Origin: Amygdalobacter indicium
GTDB taxonomy: Bacteria; Bacillota; Clostridia; Saccharofermentanales; Fastidiosipilaceae
Assembly: GCF_029101545.1 (NCBI RefSeq)
Contig: NZ_CP118866.1
Coordinates: forward strand, 1,054,001-1,118,000
Direction of reading: 5' to 3'
Length of the DNA: 64,000 nt
Position numbers and translations under genes: made by a program. How positions within the stretch are numbered: the stretch's first letter is position 1; every line of letters starts with the position of its first letter. Of this stretch, positions 1 through 8,707 are shown piece by piece. The notes under the pieces are model-generated. The model saw only the letters and a list, made by a program, of their open reading frames with translations. It had not been told where the DNA came from and ran no database searches.

Positions 1-2004
1 AAGCGGTAAATTCCAGCTGATAAACGCACAATTGGGGTCAAGCGATTTATCGCAAACATAGAATATTTTTCGCCGCTTATGTGATTTCATGGAAATTACA
101 GGTGATGAACACAAAGGACACAAAGCAGCTGTTTTAGTGTATACATTGTGGGTATATTGACATTCCGGGAAGCGTTCGCAAGCGATAAATTGTCCGAATC
201 TGCCGTCTTTGTAAACCAAATCTCCTTTTTGACATTCCGGACATTTTTCTCCTGTTTTCTTGACGGCAAGTTCAACTTTCGCCAAATTTTCCTTCGCGTT
301 CTCAATATCCCGGCTGAAAGGTGCGTAAAATTCTCGCAAAACCTGCACATAATCTTTTTTGCCCGCTTCTACCTGATCCAAATCATCTTCCATCTCTTTA
401 GTGAAAGAAATATCCACGATTTTAGCAAAATTACTTTCTAAAAAAGATGTAACGACCGTGCCTAATTCTGTCGGCTGCAGATTGCGCTCTACCTTTTCGG
501 CGTAACCTCTATCCATAATTGTTCTGATCGTCGGCGCATAAGTTGAAGGTCTGCCGATACCTTTTTCTTCCATTAATTTAATCAAAGAAGCTTCTGTATA
601 GCGTTTAGGCGGAGCGGTAAATTTTTGCTCCTTTTTTAATTTACGAATATTCAGTTCTTCTCCTTCAGTTAAAGCCGGCAAAAGATTGTCTTTTACTCCT
701 TCAGTCTGATTCTCTTCCACATTGCGACTGTTGAATGCCGCTAAAAAGCCTTCTTTCAACAATCTTTCACCCTTAGCCTTGAATATATACGTGTCATTTA
801 CCGCAATATCTAATTTTTCTGTAGAATAAAGGGCCGGCAACATTTGTGATGCCAAAAACTTTTGAAATATCATTTTATAAAGCTGAAATTGCTCATTTGT
901 TAAACCTGATTGTACTTTTTCCGGTGTCAATTCAAAATGAGTCGGCCTGATAGCCTCATGGGCATCCTGGCTGGCACCTTTGTTTTTGTAATAATTAGGT
1001 TTGGCGGGTAAAGCTGCTTCACCGAATTCGCTTGCAATCAGATTACGTGCCGCACTTAAAGCTTCCTCCGATATCCGCACCGAGTCGGTACGAATGTAAC
1101 TTATTAATGAAGTCTGACCGATACCTTTAATTTCAACGCCTTCATACAGTTGTTGTGCTACTTTCATGGTCCTTGAGGAACTGAAGCCTAAACGCCAGGA
1201 AGCTTCCTGTTGTAAGGTGGAAGTTGTATAAGGTGGCGAAGGCTGACGTTTACGCTCACCTTTTTTGATTGCAACAACTTCGGCTTTTTTGCCCTGCAAA
1301 TCGTTAAATACAGCTAAAGCTGCCGATTCATCGGCCAATTTATCTTTGACCTGCTTGCCGTTTAAGGATTTTCCGTAATATTCCGCCGTCAAAGCATTCC
1401 CGCTCCCATTAACGAATTCTCCGGTAATCAACCAATATTCTTCCGGTACAAAAGCGGCAATTTCCCGCTCTTTGTCAACTAAAATTTTAGTTGCTACGGA
1501 TTGTACTCTACCTGCAGACAAACCTTTACGTATTTTTTGCCATAAAACCGGACTTAATTCATAACCTACCAATCTGTCCAGTATGCGTCTGGCCTGTTGA
1601 GCATTAACCAGATTAACATTTAAGGTCCGTGGCTTTTGTACGGCCTGTCTTACCGCATTTTGAGTAATTTCATTGAACGTTACTCGAACCGGCGCCTGTT
1701 CTTCAATATTTAAGACTTTCTCCAAATGCCAACCGATAGCTTCTCCTTCCCGATCAGGGTCGGTAGCAATAAAAACGCAATCGGCTTTTTCGGCTTTAGA
1801 TTTCAGGTCGCTGATAACTTTTTCTTTGCCGCGCATATTGATATAACGCGGTTTAAAATCGTGCTTAATATCTACGCCCAAGCTCATAGACGGCAAATCA
1901 CGAATATGGCCTACGGAAGCAGCTATAACATATTCATCGCCCAAATAACGATTAATAGTTTTGGCTTTGGCGGGTGACTCTACAATTAACAACTTTTTTC
2001 CCAT
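1..2004 (-). CDS. topA: DNA topoisomerase I, 3' end outside the window
   Basis: Type IA topoisomerase that relaxes negative supercoils by passing a strand through a transient 5'-phosphotyrosyl break. The ATG at 2004 is preceded by GAGG with 8 nt spacing. The N-terminus (MGKKLLIVESPAKAKTI) is the Toprim start with the catalytic Glu. DPDREGEAIGWHL is the Mg-binding acidic triad. SLISYIRTDS, about residue 300, carries the active-site Tyr. At the C-terminus are a topoisomerase C4 zinc finger (CPEC...C) and the start of a second one (CVLC...C), and the gene then runs off the left edge with no stop seen. The next gene, dprA, is its common neighbour in Firmicutes. The identification is certain; only the extreme C-terminus is missing. 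Confidence 0.97.
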   Translation of the reverse strand, partial: MGKKLLIVESPAKAKTINRYLGDEYVIAASVGHIRDLPSMSLGVDIKHDFKPRYINMRGKEKVISDLKSKAEKADCVFIATDPDREGEAIGWHLEKVLNIEEQAPVRVTFNEITQNAVRQAVQKPRTLNVNLVNAQQARRILDRLVGYELSPVLWQKIRKGLSAGRVQSVATKILVDKEREIAAFVPEEYWLITGEFVNGSGNALTAEYYGKSLNGKQVKDKLADESAALAVFNDLQGKKAEVVAIKKGERKRQPSPPYTTSTLQQEASWRLGFSSSRTMKVAQQLYEGVEIKGIGQTSLISYIRTDSVRISEEALSAARNLIASEFGEAALPAKPNYYKNKGASQDAHEAIRPTHFELTPEKVQSGLTNEQFQLYKMIFQKFLASQMLPALYSTEKLDIAVNDTYIFKAKGERLLKEGFLAAFNSRNVEENQTEGVKDNLLPALTEGEELNIRKLKKEQKFTAPPKRYTEASLIKLMEEKGIGRPSTYAPTIRTIMDRGYAEKVERNLQPTELGTVVTSFLESNFAKIVDISFTKEMEDDLDQVEAGKKDYVQVLREFYAPFSRDIENAKENLAKVELAVKKTGEKCPECQKGDLVYKDGRFGQFIACERFPECQYTHNVYTKTAALCPLCSSPVISMKSHKRRKIFYVCDKSLDPNCAFISWNLPL

Positions 2005-2046
2005 GTTCTTATCCTCATTACGTGCAGCAATTAATCCTAAAGCAGC

Positions 2047-2076
2047 ATACTACCATTAATTCAGTATATTTGACAA
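2047..2076 (-). promoter_or_regulatory. candidate sigma-A promoter of topA
   Basis: On the minus strand TTGTCA and TAGTAT are separated by 18 nt, about 45 nt upstream of the topA ATG. Found by eye in the 168-nt dprA-topA gap, which otherwise shows nothing notable. Confidence 0.4.
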
Positions 2077-2172
2077 ATAGACGAAGATAATTTATCACCA
2101 TTAGCGAGTTTTGTCATGACTTTAAGGTTGTTACGCCGAATTTTTTCGCAAAAAACTCATGTCGCAGGCGCT

Positions 2173-3489
2173 CTAAGTGAGATAATAGCGTAATCCCGTC
2201 ATTTTTATCTTACCTGTCAGTTTCATTTTCTCTAATGTTATCAAAAAGTCCTCCAAATTAATTTTTTGTGTTTGCGAACAGACCCGATACAACTCCTCCT
2301 GTACCATACCGTTGTTTAATTGTAATTTTTGCTGAATTTCAGCTGCTAATTTGTCGGCAAACAATTTTTCATCCGCCTCTGCCGGCGCGTTTTTTTCTTG
2401 CGGCTCAACAACAATTTTATTTTGTATTTTCATTTCCAATTTATACGATGTATAGCGACAACTTGCCTGTAAATGTTCCAATAATGACTCGGGCGATAAA
2501 TAAGGCGGACAGCCTTCGGCTATCAGATTGTTACAGCCACAACTGAAAGCTTGATTTACAGCTCCCGGGACTGCTAAAACTTCTCTTCCCTGATCCGAAG
2601 CAAAATTAGCCGTAATTAAGCTGCCGCTGCTTTTGGCCGCCTCAACAATTAAAGTCACTTGGCACAGTCCGCTTATTAAGCGATTGCGGGCAGCAAAATA
2701 TTGCGGTTTAGCCTTTTCCCATGGCAAAAATTCACTGATAGCCGCTCCCCGTAAAATGATTTCCTGTAAAATATCCCGGTGTTTTACGGGATAGCACTCC
2801 CCGCAACCGTTAGGCAAAACGGCTATCGGCGTCAAATTAGCCGCTAAAGTATAGCGGTGCGCCGTAATATCACAGCCGTATGCCAAACCGCTGACAATAT
2901 TAATTTTATAAAATGACAGATACGTTATCAGCTCTTTAATAACCCTCTCGCCGTAGGGTGTCATTTTCCTTGAACCTACTATCGCCAATCCCGGCACTGT
3001 ACTATGTAAACTCGTTATATTACCCGCGTAGAAAATACACGCCGGTGCTGCTGAAATTTCTTTTAACAGCGGCGGAAAAGTAGGTTCAAAATCCATAACA
3101 AAATGTAAGTCTGCCGTCAAATAGCTGCTGTTATTGTTCAGAATACGAATAATATAATGAAAAATAGTTTCAGCTGCAGCAAATCGTTCTTTCGCTTTGT
3201 AAAGTAAATTAAGCCGACTGAATGTCGCTCTTTTTTGCCATTCCGCTTCATAATAAAGCAGAACCGAATCGGTAAAACGTAAGCACCAATTTTGCAGAAG
3301 TTCCGCTTTTGCCGGGCGCATATCCGGACAATTTTTGATTAATATTGTTAAATTACGCCGAGATATTTGTAATACTTGTGCTAAAAGGCAAAGATATGTA
3401 CCGGCAACAAAATTCAGGCAATGTAATTCATCGGCTGCCGCTTGTAAATTCCAATCAGGATTGCTATTAATCACATTAAGCGCATTCAC
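2173..3489 (-). CDS. dprA: DNA-processing protein DprA (Smf)
   Basis: Binds incoming single-stranded DNA during natural transformation and loads RecA. The Rossmann-like core is clear: AIVGSRKMTPYGERVI, SGLAYGCDITAHRYTL, AVLPNGCGECYPVKH, then EFLPWEKAKPQYFAARNRLISGL in pieces, and SGSLITANFASDQGREVLAVPG. A winged-helix-like C-terminal region follows. The GTG at 3489 is chosen because GGAGGAA lies 8 nt upstream inside the yifB tail; the frame is also open to an ATG at 3531 that has no such site. The start overlaps the yifB stop by 14 nt, so the two are probably translationally coupled. About 438 residues, somewhat longer than the usual 290-370, with the extra length at the N-terminus. Function is inferred from the family. 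Confidence 0.93.
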   Translation of the reverse strand: MNALNVINSNPDWNLQAAADELHCLNFVAGTYLCLLAQVLQISRRNLTILIKNCPDMRPAKAELLQNWCLRFTDSVLLYYEAEWQKRATFSRLNLLYKAKERFAAAETIFHYIIRILNNNSSYLTADLHFVMDFEPTFPPLLKEISAAPACIFYAGNITSLHSTVPGLAIVGSRKMTPYGERVIKELITYLSFYKINIVSGLAYGCDITAHRYTLAANLTPIAVLPNGCGECYPVKHRDILQEIILRGAAISEFLPWEKAKPQYFAARNRLISGLCQVTLIVEAAKSSGSLITANFASDQGREVLAVPGAVNQAFSCGCNNLIAEGCPPYLSPESLLEHLQASCRYTSYKLEMKIQNKIVVEPQEKNAPAEADEKLFADKLAAEIQQKLQLNNGMVQEELYRVCSQTQKINLEDFLITLEKMKLTGKIKMTGLRYYLT

Positions 3490-5194
3490 GTTGTATTTCC
3501 TCCGGTATTTCAATATATGCCGCCGCTTCAATAAAATTCTGTATGTTACATTCTCGTCCCTGAAAATCGGCTAAAGTTAAAGCCAGCGCTCGTAAGTACA
3601 GTAAGCGTCGAAATGAAAGGTGACGCGCATAATGCATTGTGTTGATAAAATCCTGCATTTCTGTTGTCAAAACCTGTATTTTGCTCAGTTCTGCCAAATT
3701 CAATTGCGCATTCAAACAATATCTGTGACACAAAGAATAATTACGTTCTCTTTGAAAGTTACGACACTTTTGAATATTATCCCGCATCTTTTCCGCCAGC
3801 AGAATTTTATCGTGTTTTGACTTATTAAGTGCCGTCTTGTCATCAACAGCTTCAGCTAAGGAATTCGGCGGCAGAATATTAAGTACAGGTAATTCTTCCC
3901 GGCGTACAAGGCAAATCATACTCAAACGATCCCACAAGGCTCCGCCTATGTGCTGATTAAATTGTTTAACCCGATATTCCGAACAGTGACAGGCGGCTAG
4001 CCACGGTTCGAACAAGTTGCCGCAAGGGCAGGGATTCATGTCACATAAGAGCTGACAGAAAGGTTGTAAGTGGACGTCTGACGGTACAGCGGATGTATCT
4101 GTAAAATTATTATCACCTGTATAGGTGAGATTTCTTTGCCAAAATTCTTCCAGACACAAAAGACTTTTGCTGCGAAATTTATTAAGTTCGCTGAGAAATA
4201 ACAAGCCGCTTTTAAATTTCAGCAATTTGCCGCTTTGCCTTTGACCGTTCCATAACTGCCCGGGCAAGCTGAGGCAACCGACATCCAATAATATTTGTTC
4301 CAAGTCACGCAACTCCCGATTATAAGTTTGCCAAACCTGTTTAAGCTCATTTTCTAAAAAATAAACGGCACTATGTAATAATTCCGTTTTACCCGAACCG
4401 TTAGAACCGATAAATAGTAAAGGATGACCGCCGGCTAAAGCTATATGCAAACTGCGTTTACTGAAATCCATATTTTTCAATTCTACATAATTATCCAAAG
4501 CAATTTGTGCCTGTCGTTCTAAAGAAAGCAGCATACTTCTTTGCCGACTGTCAATTTCTTCTTGCTGATAATCCGGCAGATTTATGCTGCTGCGGGCAAG
4601 GCTCGCATTATTCCCGTTATTGGCAATGACAGCGGATAAGTTATGTAAATCTTTTAACTGACTTATACTGAAATAATCACAATTTTTAATGTTCTGCCAA
4701 TATTCTTCCTTCATATCTGCCGGCAAATAGCATTTTATTTTAGGAAAGTCGGCTAATTTATAAATGTAATCCAATATAATCTTAATTTGTTGCTTATCCG
4801 CCTCATATTGCCGATAAGAAAGCAAATCACCGGTATCATTTACCTGACCGCTCAAGCTTAATTCACCGTAACTTAAACAAACAGAGGGCAATTCAATTTG
4901 TTTACTGGCAGCCAATATAGCTAAAGCAATAGGCAAATCAAATGTACTTCCCTGTTTCAATTGCGCAACCGGACTTAAATTAACAATAATCTTACCGGAC
5001 GGGAAACGAAAATCAGCTGCTCTGATAGCAAACTTCACTCGTAATCTTGCTTCTTTGACGGTACTGTCCGCTCCGCCGATAATCCTAAAATCATTAATTC
5101 CGCCGCTTAAACAAACGGATATATTACATAATTGCAGTTCCTGTTGATGATTGCGAAATAAACTAAAAATATTGACATGTTGACTCTGACCCAT
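3476..5194 (-). CDS. YifB/ComM-family Mg-chelatase-like AAA ATPase, divergent
   Basis: Homologue of ComM/YifB, a AAA+ helicase-like protein that helps branch migration in transformation in some bacteria. Seen: an N-terminal S5/Lon-like domain (VNLSPVAQLKQGSTFDLPIA, residues 71-90), Walker A GSNGSGKT at 263-270, the hallmark CDMNPCPCGN, and a C-terminal lid with YxRHLSFRRLLYLRALALTLAD-type sequence. Odd points: the Walker B position reads LLFLSELNKF, with Ser335 (AGC codon at 4190-4192) where the family has Asp. The family's RPFR-PHHS segment before it is not recognisable, and residues 120-210 are poorly conserved. 572 residues against about 510. The start has AGGAAG upstream. It overlaps dprA, fitting a DNA-uptake role, but its ATPase activity is doubtful. 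Confidence 0.85.
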   Translation of the reverse strand: MGQSQHVNIFSLFRNHQQELQLCNISVCLSGGINDFRIIGGADSTVKEARLRVKFAIRAADFRFPSGKIIVNLSPVAQLKQGSTFDLPIALAILAASKQIELPSVCLSYGELSLSGQVNDTGDLLSYRQYEADKQQIKIILDYIYKLADFPKIKCYLPADMKEEYWQNIKNCDYFSISQLKDLHNLSAVIANNGNNASLARSSINLPDYQQEEIDSRQRSMLLSLERQAQIALDNYVELKNMDFSKRSLHIALAGGHPLLFIGSNGSGKTELLHSAVYFLENELKQVWQTYNRELRDLEQILLDVGCLSLPGQLWNGQRQSGKLLKFKSGLLFLSELNKFRSKSLLCLEEFWQRNLTYTGDNNFTDTSAVPSDVHLQPFCQLLCDMNPCPCGNLFEPWLAACHCSEYRVKQFNQHIGGALWDRLSMICLVRREELPVLNILPPNSLAEAVDDKTALNKSKHDKILLAEKMRDNIQKCRNFQRERNYSLCHRYCLNAQLNLAELSKIQVLTTEMQDFINTMHYARHLSFRRLLYLRALALTLADFQGRECNIQNFIEAAAYIEIPEEIQRECA

Positions 5195-5413
5195 ATTAGC
5201 TTCCTATCTTTGTATTCATTCCGTCCAAAACAAAGAGCTTGAACGGAACTGTCTTCAGCATAGGGGATAATAAGGTGCATGGCAGTAGAATTTTTATTCA
5301 AAAATTCAAATTAATTCCTCGAATCGCTTTCTCAATTTACTTGCGAAAATTTGCCTGAGAATTTTATGCTACACGCTGAAATAAAACAACAAGTCACGGT
5401 GAACCGAAGCGGC

Positions 5414-5445
5414 AAAAAAAATGCTGCCCGTATTTCGGCGCAGCA
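5414..5445 (-). terminator. Rho-independent terminator after ychF
   Basis: On the minus strand TGCTGC-G-CCG pairs with CGG-GCAGCA around an AAATA loop and is followed by eight T. It lies about 30 nt past the ychF stop. The rest of the 278-nt gap (5195-5410) shows no gene or clear site. Confidence 0.8.
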
Positions 5446-5472
5446 CCTTTATGTTCCGTCATATTAATAAAA

Positions 5473-6570
5473 TCAAACATTGAAGCGGAAAAGAACAACA
5501 TCGCCGTCCCGCATAATGTATTCTTTACCTTCAGATCTGACCAGACCTTTTTCTTTAGCTTTAGCTAAAGATCCGGCAGCCAATAAATCGGCATAATTGA
5601 CAACTTCAGCCCGAATGAAGCCTCTTTCAAAATCGGAGTGAATTTTTCCCGCTGCTTTGGGGGCAGTACAACCGATGGGAATAGTCCAGGCACGAACTTC
5701 CTTCGGTCCGGCTGTCAAATAGGACATTAAACCCAAAAGTTTATATCCGGCTTTGATAATTCTGGCCAAGCCGCTTTGCTTCAAACCGAGATCTTCCAAG
5801 AACATAGCTTTGTCTTCGTCCGGCAGAGACGCAATTTCCGCTTCGATTTCAGCTGAAATAACTAAAGCTTCCGCCTTTTCCGCCTTGGCACGTTCACTTA
5901 CCGCTTTGACAAATTTATTATTTTCTGCAGTTGCATGAATATCATCTTCGCTTACGTTGGCGACAAACAAGATCGGTTTGGCTGACAATAAGTACAATTC
6001 CTGCCAATAATCAGCTTCACTTTCATCACTGACAAAAGAGCGGGCCGAATGATTATCGTTCAGCCAGGAAAGTAAACGTTCCAGGAAATCCAACTCTTTG
6101 GCGGCTTCTTTGTTCCCGCCTTTGCAAAGTTTCTCAATTTTGGCAATTCTCTTGGTTAAAAATTCGATATCGGAAAGTATAAGTTCAGTTTCAATAATAT
6201 CAATGTCTCGGGCCGGATCGGGGCTGCCGTTTACATGTACAATATTCTCATTTTCAAAGCAGCGAACGACCTGCAAAATCGCATCACATTCACGAATATG
6301 TGAAAGAAACTTATTACCTAATCCTTCACCTTTGCTGGCTCCGGCTACCAAACCGGCTATATCGACAAATTCCACTATCGCCGGTGTACATTTTTCGGCA
6401 TTATATAATTTGACTAACGGTTCCAAACGTTCATCCGGCACGTTAACAATACCGATATTCGGTTCAATTGTACAAAACGGGTAATTCGCCGCTTCTGCTC
6501 CTGCCTGTGTTATTGCGTTAAATAAAGTACTTTTACCGACATTGGGTAATCCGACAATACCAATTTTCAT
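5473..6570 (-). CDS. ychF: Redox-regulated ATPase/GTPase YchF (OLA1 family)
   Basis: Ribosome-associated P-loop NTPase of the Obg class that prefers ATP. MKIGIVGLPNVGKSTLFNAI is the G1 motif and DIAGLV the G3 motif. The G4 site is the family's altered NVSE (in LFVANVSEDD) instead of NKxD, which explains its ATP preference. Coiled-coil insertion at about residues 140-180; C-terminal TGS-like domain ending in YIMRDGDVVLFRFNV. 365 residues is the normal length. GGGAG upstream of the ATG. Monocistronic, judging by the terminator behind it and the tRNA in front. Confidence 0.97.
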   Translation of the reverse strand: MKIGIVGLPNVGKSTLFNAITQAGAEAANYPFCTIEPNIGIVNVPDERLEPLVKLYNAEKCTPAIVEFVDIAGLVAGASKGEGLGNKFLSHIRECDAILQVVRCFENENIVHVNGSPDPARDIDIIETELILSDIEFLTKRIAKIEKLCKGGNKEAAKELDFLERLLSWLNDNHSARSFVSDESEADYWQELYLLSAKPILFVANVSEDDIHATAENNKFVKAVSERAKAEKAEALVISAEIEAEIASLPDEDKAMFLEDLGLKQSGLARIIKAGYKLLGLMSYLTAGPKEVRAWTIPIGCTAPKAAGKIHSDFERGFIRAEVVNYADLLAAGSLAKAKEKGLVRSEGKEYIMRDGDVVLFRFNV

Positions 6571-6683
6571 TTCTTTCTCCCTTGTTCTGCAGTTTAATGC
6601 GCAAAGCGGATACTTAACCGGTTATTTGGGCTTCAATTCTGCTGATCAATTCTTGCCGCTCAGGGCAAATTTAAGTAATTTAA

Positions 6684-6757
6684 TGTTCCCGAGGTGATTC
6701 GAACACCCGGCCTACCGCTTAGGAGGCGGTCGCTCTATCCGGCTGAGCTACGAGAAC
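6684..6757 (-). tRNA. tRNA-Arg (CCU anticodon)
   Basis: Full cloverleaf by eye: 7-bp acceptor stem (GTTCTCG with CGGGAAC), anticodon stem ACCGC/GCGGT around loop CTCCTAA giving anticodon CCU, T-loop GTTCGAATC. CCA is not encoded. Reads AGG. Confidence 0.95.
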
Positions 6758-6819
6758 ATTTACTGTCATATTATAAATTGAATTTCATATTATTGCCAGA
6801 TTGCACTTGTGCCCTTTAT

Positions 6820-6848
6820 TTGTTTATCGGTCAAGCACATGCTATTAT
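6820..6848 (+). promoter_or_regulatory. candidate promoter of ung
   Basis: TTGTTT and TATTAT separated by 17 nt, about 75 nt upstream of the ung ATG on the plus strand. The -10 is good and the -35 weak. Confidence 0.4.
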
Positions 6849-6923
6849 GAAAAAGTCGGTTTGAAGCTGCAGCAACAGGCAGCTTGTATTATTTGAATCG
6901 ACAATTCAGCGGAGGCGATACTG

Positions 6924-7568
6924 ATGTCCAATAAATGGTTCGATATTATCAGCAAGGAAATGCAACAACCTTATTTTGCCGATTTAGCTGCTTTTGTTAA
7001 AGCGGAAAGAGCTAATTATACAGTTTACCCGCCGGCGGATAAGGTTTTTAACAGTTTTAATTTGTGCCCTTTCGACAAAGTCAAGGTTGTCATTGTCGGC
7101 CAGGATCCTTATCATCAGCCGCATCAGGCTATGGGTTTAAGTTTTTCTGTAAATAAGGGTGTGAAAATTCCACCGTCTTTGCAAAATATTTTTCAGGAAC
7201 AAAAGCAATCACCGTCAAGCGGCGATTTGACACCTTGGGCCCGGCAGGGCGTGTTCCTGTTGAATCGGATTCTGACGGTCAGAGAAAATCAACCTCTAAG
7301 TCATCAAAATAAAGGCTGGGAGATTTTTACAAGTCATATTTTAGCGGAGCTTTATGCTGTTAATCGACCGTTGGTTTTTATGCTTTGGGGGAAGCAGGCT
7401 CAAAGTCTGATGCCCGAAGTTAAGCGGGCTGATCATTTGTTTTTGTGTACCAGTCATCCCAGTCCTTTGGCAGTTTATCGCGGTTTTCACGGTTGCGGCC
7501 ACTTCGAGCTGGCTAATAAGTTTTTGCAGGAGCACGGTTTGACGGCAATTGATTGGCTGCTTCCCTGA
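6924..7568 (+). CDS. ung: Uracil-DNA glycosylase, family 1
   Basis: Removes uracil from DNA to start base-excision repair. GQDPYH at residues 59-64 holds the catalytic Asp61, and HPSPLAVYRGFHGCGHF near the C-terminus is the minor-groove intercalation loop with the catalytic His. 214 residues, full length for the family. GGAGGCG lies 8 nt before the ATG. One of the few plus-strand genes here, convergent with the broken hydrolase copy that follows. From position 7216 on, the gene is duplicated near 10.1 kb. This is the intact copy. Confidence 0.97.
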   Translation: MSNKWFDIISKEMQQPYFADLAAFVKAERANYTVYPPADKVFNSFNLCPFDKVKVVIVGQDPYHQPHQAMGLSFSVNKGVKIPPSLQNIFQEQKQSPSSGDLTPWARQGVFLLNRILTVRENQPLSHQNKGWEIFTSHILAELYAVNRPLVFMLWGKQAQSLMPEVKRADHLFLCTSHPSPLAVYRGFHGCGHFELANKFLQEHGLTAIDWLLP

Positions 7569-8226
7569 TCTGATCGCCTTAGCAAGAGCTTTTGCTCGCT
7601 CATCCTGCTTCCAGGCCAATCAATTTGTAATCAGCTCGTAAAGATATTTTTTCAAAGGCCTTGTTGCCGTACTTTCGCTGTTGACCGCCAAAGTACGAGC
7701 TTTTTTAGGGTTAACCAGCAAATATTGCCCGTGTTTGCCGTCAGCGCTGTAAGTGCCGTCGGCATATATACGAAATCCGTAACCGTAAGCTGTAGTTGCA
7801 GAAATATCGACATGTTTTTCGCAAGTAGCCCGCTTAATGGCATTGCGCGCCAACAGACTGCCGTCGTTTTTGCGTAAAATTTCACCCCAGGAACTCAATT
7901 GAGCCGTTGTCAAAAATAAGTCGCTCGCCCCGAATTCATAGCCGGAAGGATCCTGCAACCACTTAACTTTTTCCACCCCGACAGCTTGAAAAACAGCTTG
8001 AAGTTGACGACTCAGGCGCTGCTGCAATTGAACTTGTAAGAGTACAGATGCAAGATAGTAGGCTGCATTAGTATATAAAAAAGCAGTTCCCGGGCTTTGA
8101 GCAAAAGGCAAATGCAGGCAATAATCCAACCAGTTAAAACATTTTTTCTGCCGTAATTGCTCTCTTTCCTCGCTGAACATATGAGGTTCTGCAAAACCGC
8201 TTTGCATAGATAAAAGATCATGTACA
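7216..8226. repeat. Long duplication, copy 1 (3' ung plus 3' part of hydrolase gene)
   Basis: This stretch matches 10144-11111 in the same orientation with only about a dozen substitutions seen by eye. There is also one 43-nt indel in the ung-hydrolase gap, where this copy carries an extra piece with a near-palindrome (AGCAAGAGCTTTTGCT). Copy 1 has an intact ung and a truncated hydrolase; copy 2 has the reverse. The boundaries are sharp: caagcgg at the left and gatcatgtaca at the right. Confidence 0.95.
7620..8226 (-). pseudogene. 5'-truncated beta-lactamase-family serine hydrolase (duplicate fragment)
   Basis: Nearly identical to the C-terminal two thirds of the complete gene at 10505-11425. 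It stops being homologous at 8226, inside the coding sequence, where the A+T-rich insert starts. It therefore lacks the N-terminal region with the SxxK nucleophile motif and cannot be an active hydrolase, although it keeps the YTN motif and the C-terminal half. The last residue differs from the complete copy (ITN rather than ITT). Confidence 0.92.
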
Positions 8227-8515
8227 AGTTCTTGCATGCCATCCTATCTTATTTATTGCTCCAAAATTTCTAGCAATATTATAGGCAAGATCTACATCAC
8301 AAGAACTATTCCACATCCCCTTTTTTTCATAACACTTATCGTGCGTTTTGCACTGTGCATCTAATATATCTATCGGACTTTTGCCATTATTACCTTATTT
8401 TTCTGCCCTGTACATTTCATTATATGCCAATCCAATTTTAATAACTTCTTCACTTTCGTTATTTCGTCAAAGTCATTAAATACTAAACTACCTTGTTTAT
8501 CGAGAACAACAGTAG
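8218..8515 (-). pseudogene. Phospholipase A2-like gene remnant
   Basis: On the minus strand, 8394 to 8218 reads a 58-residue frame containing SPIDILDAQCKTHDKCY followed by SSCDVDLAYNIARN. This resembles the PLA2 active-site pattern, in which the His-Asp pair is flanked by Cys and an Asp follows one turn later. Upstream, pieces in other frames (VVLDKQGSLVFNDFDEI near 8461-8515, then GLAYNEMYRAEK and a stop) suggest a longer secreted protein broken by at least one frameshift and one stop. The 3' end is cut exactly at the duplication joint (8226), and the final TGA is borrowed from hydrolase sequence. Family assignment rests on the motif alone. Confidence 0.55.
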
Positions 8516-8528
8516 ATTTTTATAAGCA

Positions 8529-8555
8529 GAAAGGCGACAAAAAATATCGCCTTTC
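8529..8555 (-). terminator. Hairpin after the bacteriocin-like operon
   Basis: GAAAGGCGA and TCGCCTTTC form a 9-bp stem around a 9-nt A/T loop, 38 nt past the stop of the 33-residue peptide. The T-run behind it is weak, so termination efficiency is uncertain. Confidence 0.5.
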
Positions 8556-8592
8556 AATTATTGATTAGATATTATGACTAACCATTTTCCTC

Positions 8593-8694
8593 TTACCTAA
8601 ATATTTTAAATAATAAAGGAACACACAAAATAGCTATTGCTCCTAATATACAAACACAAAATACAAATATCGCTTTCTTTTTTTCATCTGACAT
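8593..8694 (-). CDS. 33-residue hydrophobic peptide, possible immunity peptide
   Basis: Small ORF with a strong AGGAGG 9 nt before the ATG, starting 13 nt after the stop of the bacteriocin-like gene. The product starts MSDEKKKAIF, continues with one uninterrupted hydrophobic stretch of about 20 residues containing three Cys, and ends FKIFR. This is a single membrane-spanning peptide with a charged N-terminus. Tight spacing and its own ribosome binding site support translation. Immunity peptides are often small membrane proteins encoded directly behind the bacteriocin, so immunity is a reasonable guess, but no sequence similarity supports it. Confidence 0.65.
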   Translation of the reverse strand: MSDEKKKAIFVFCVCILGAIAILCVPLLFKIFR

Positions 8695-8707
8695 AACCGA
8701 ATACCTC

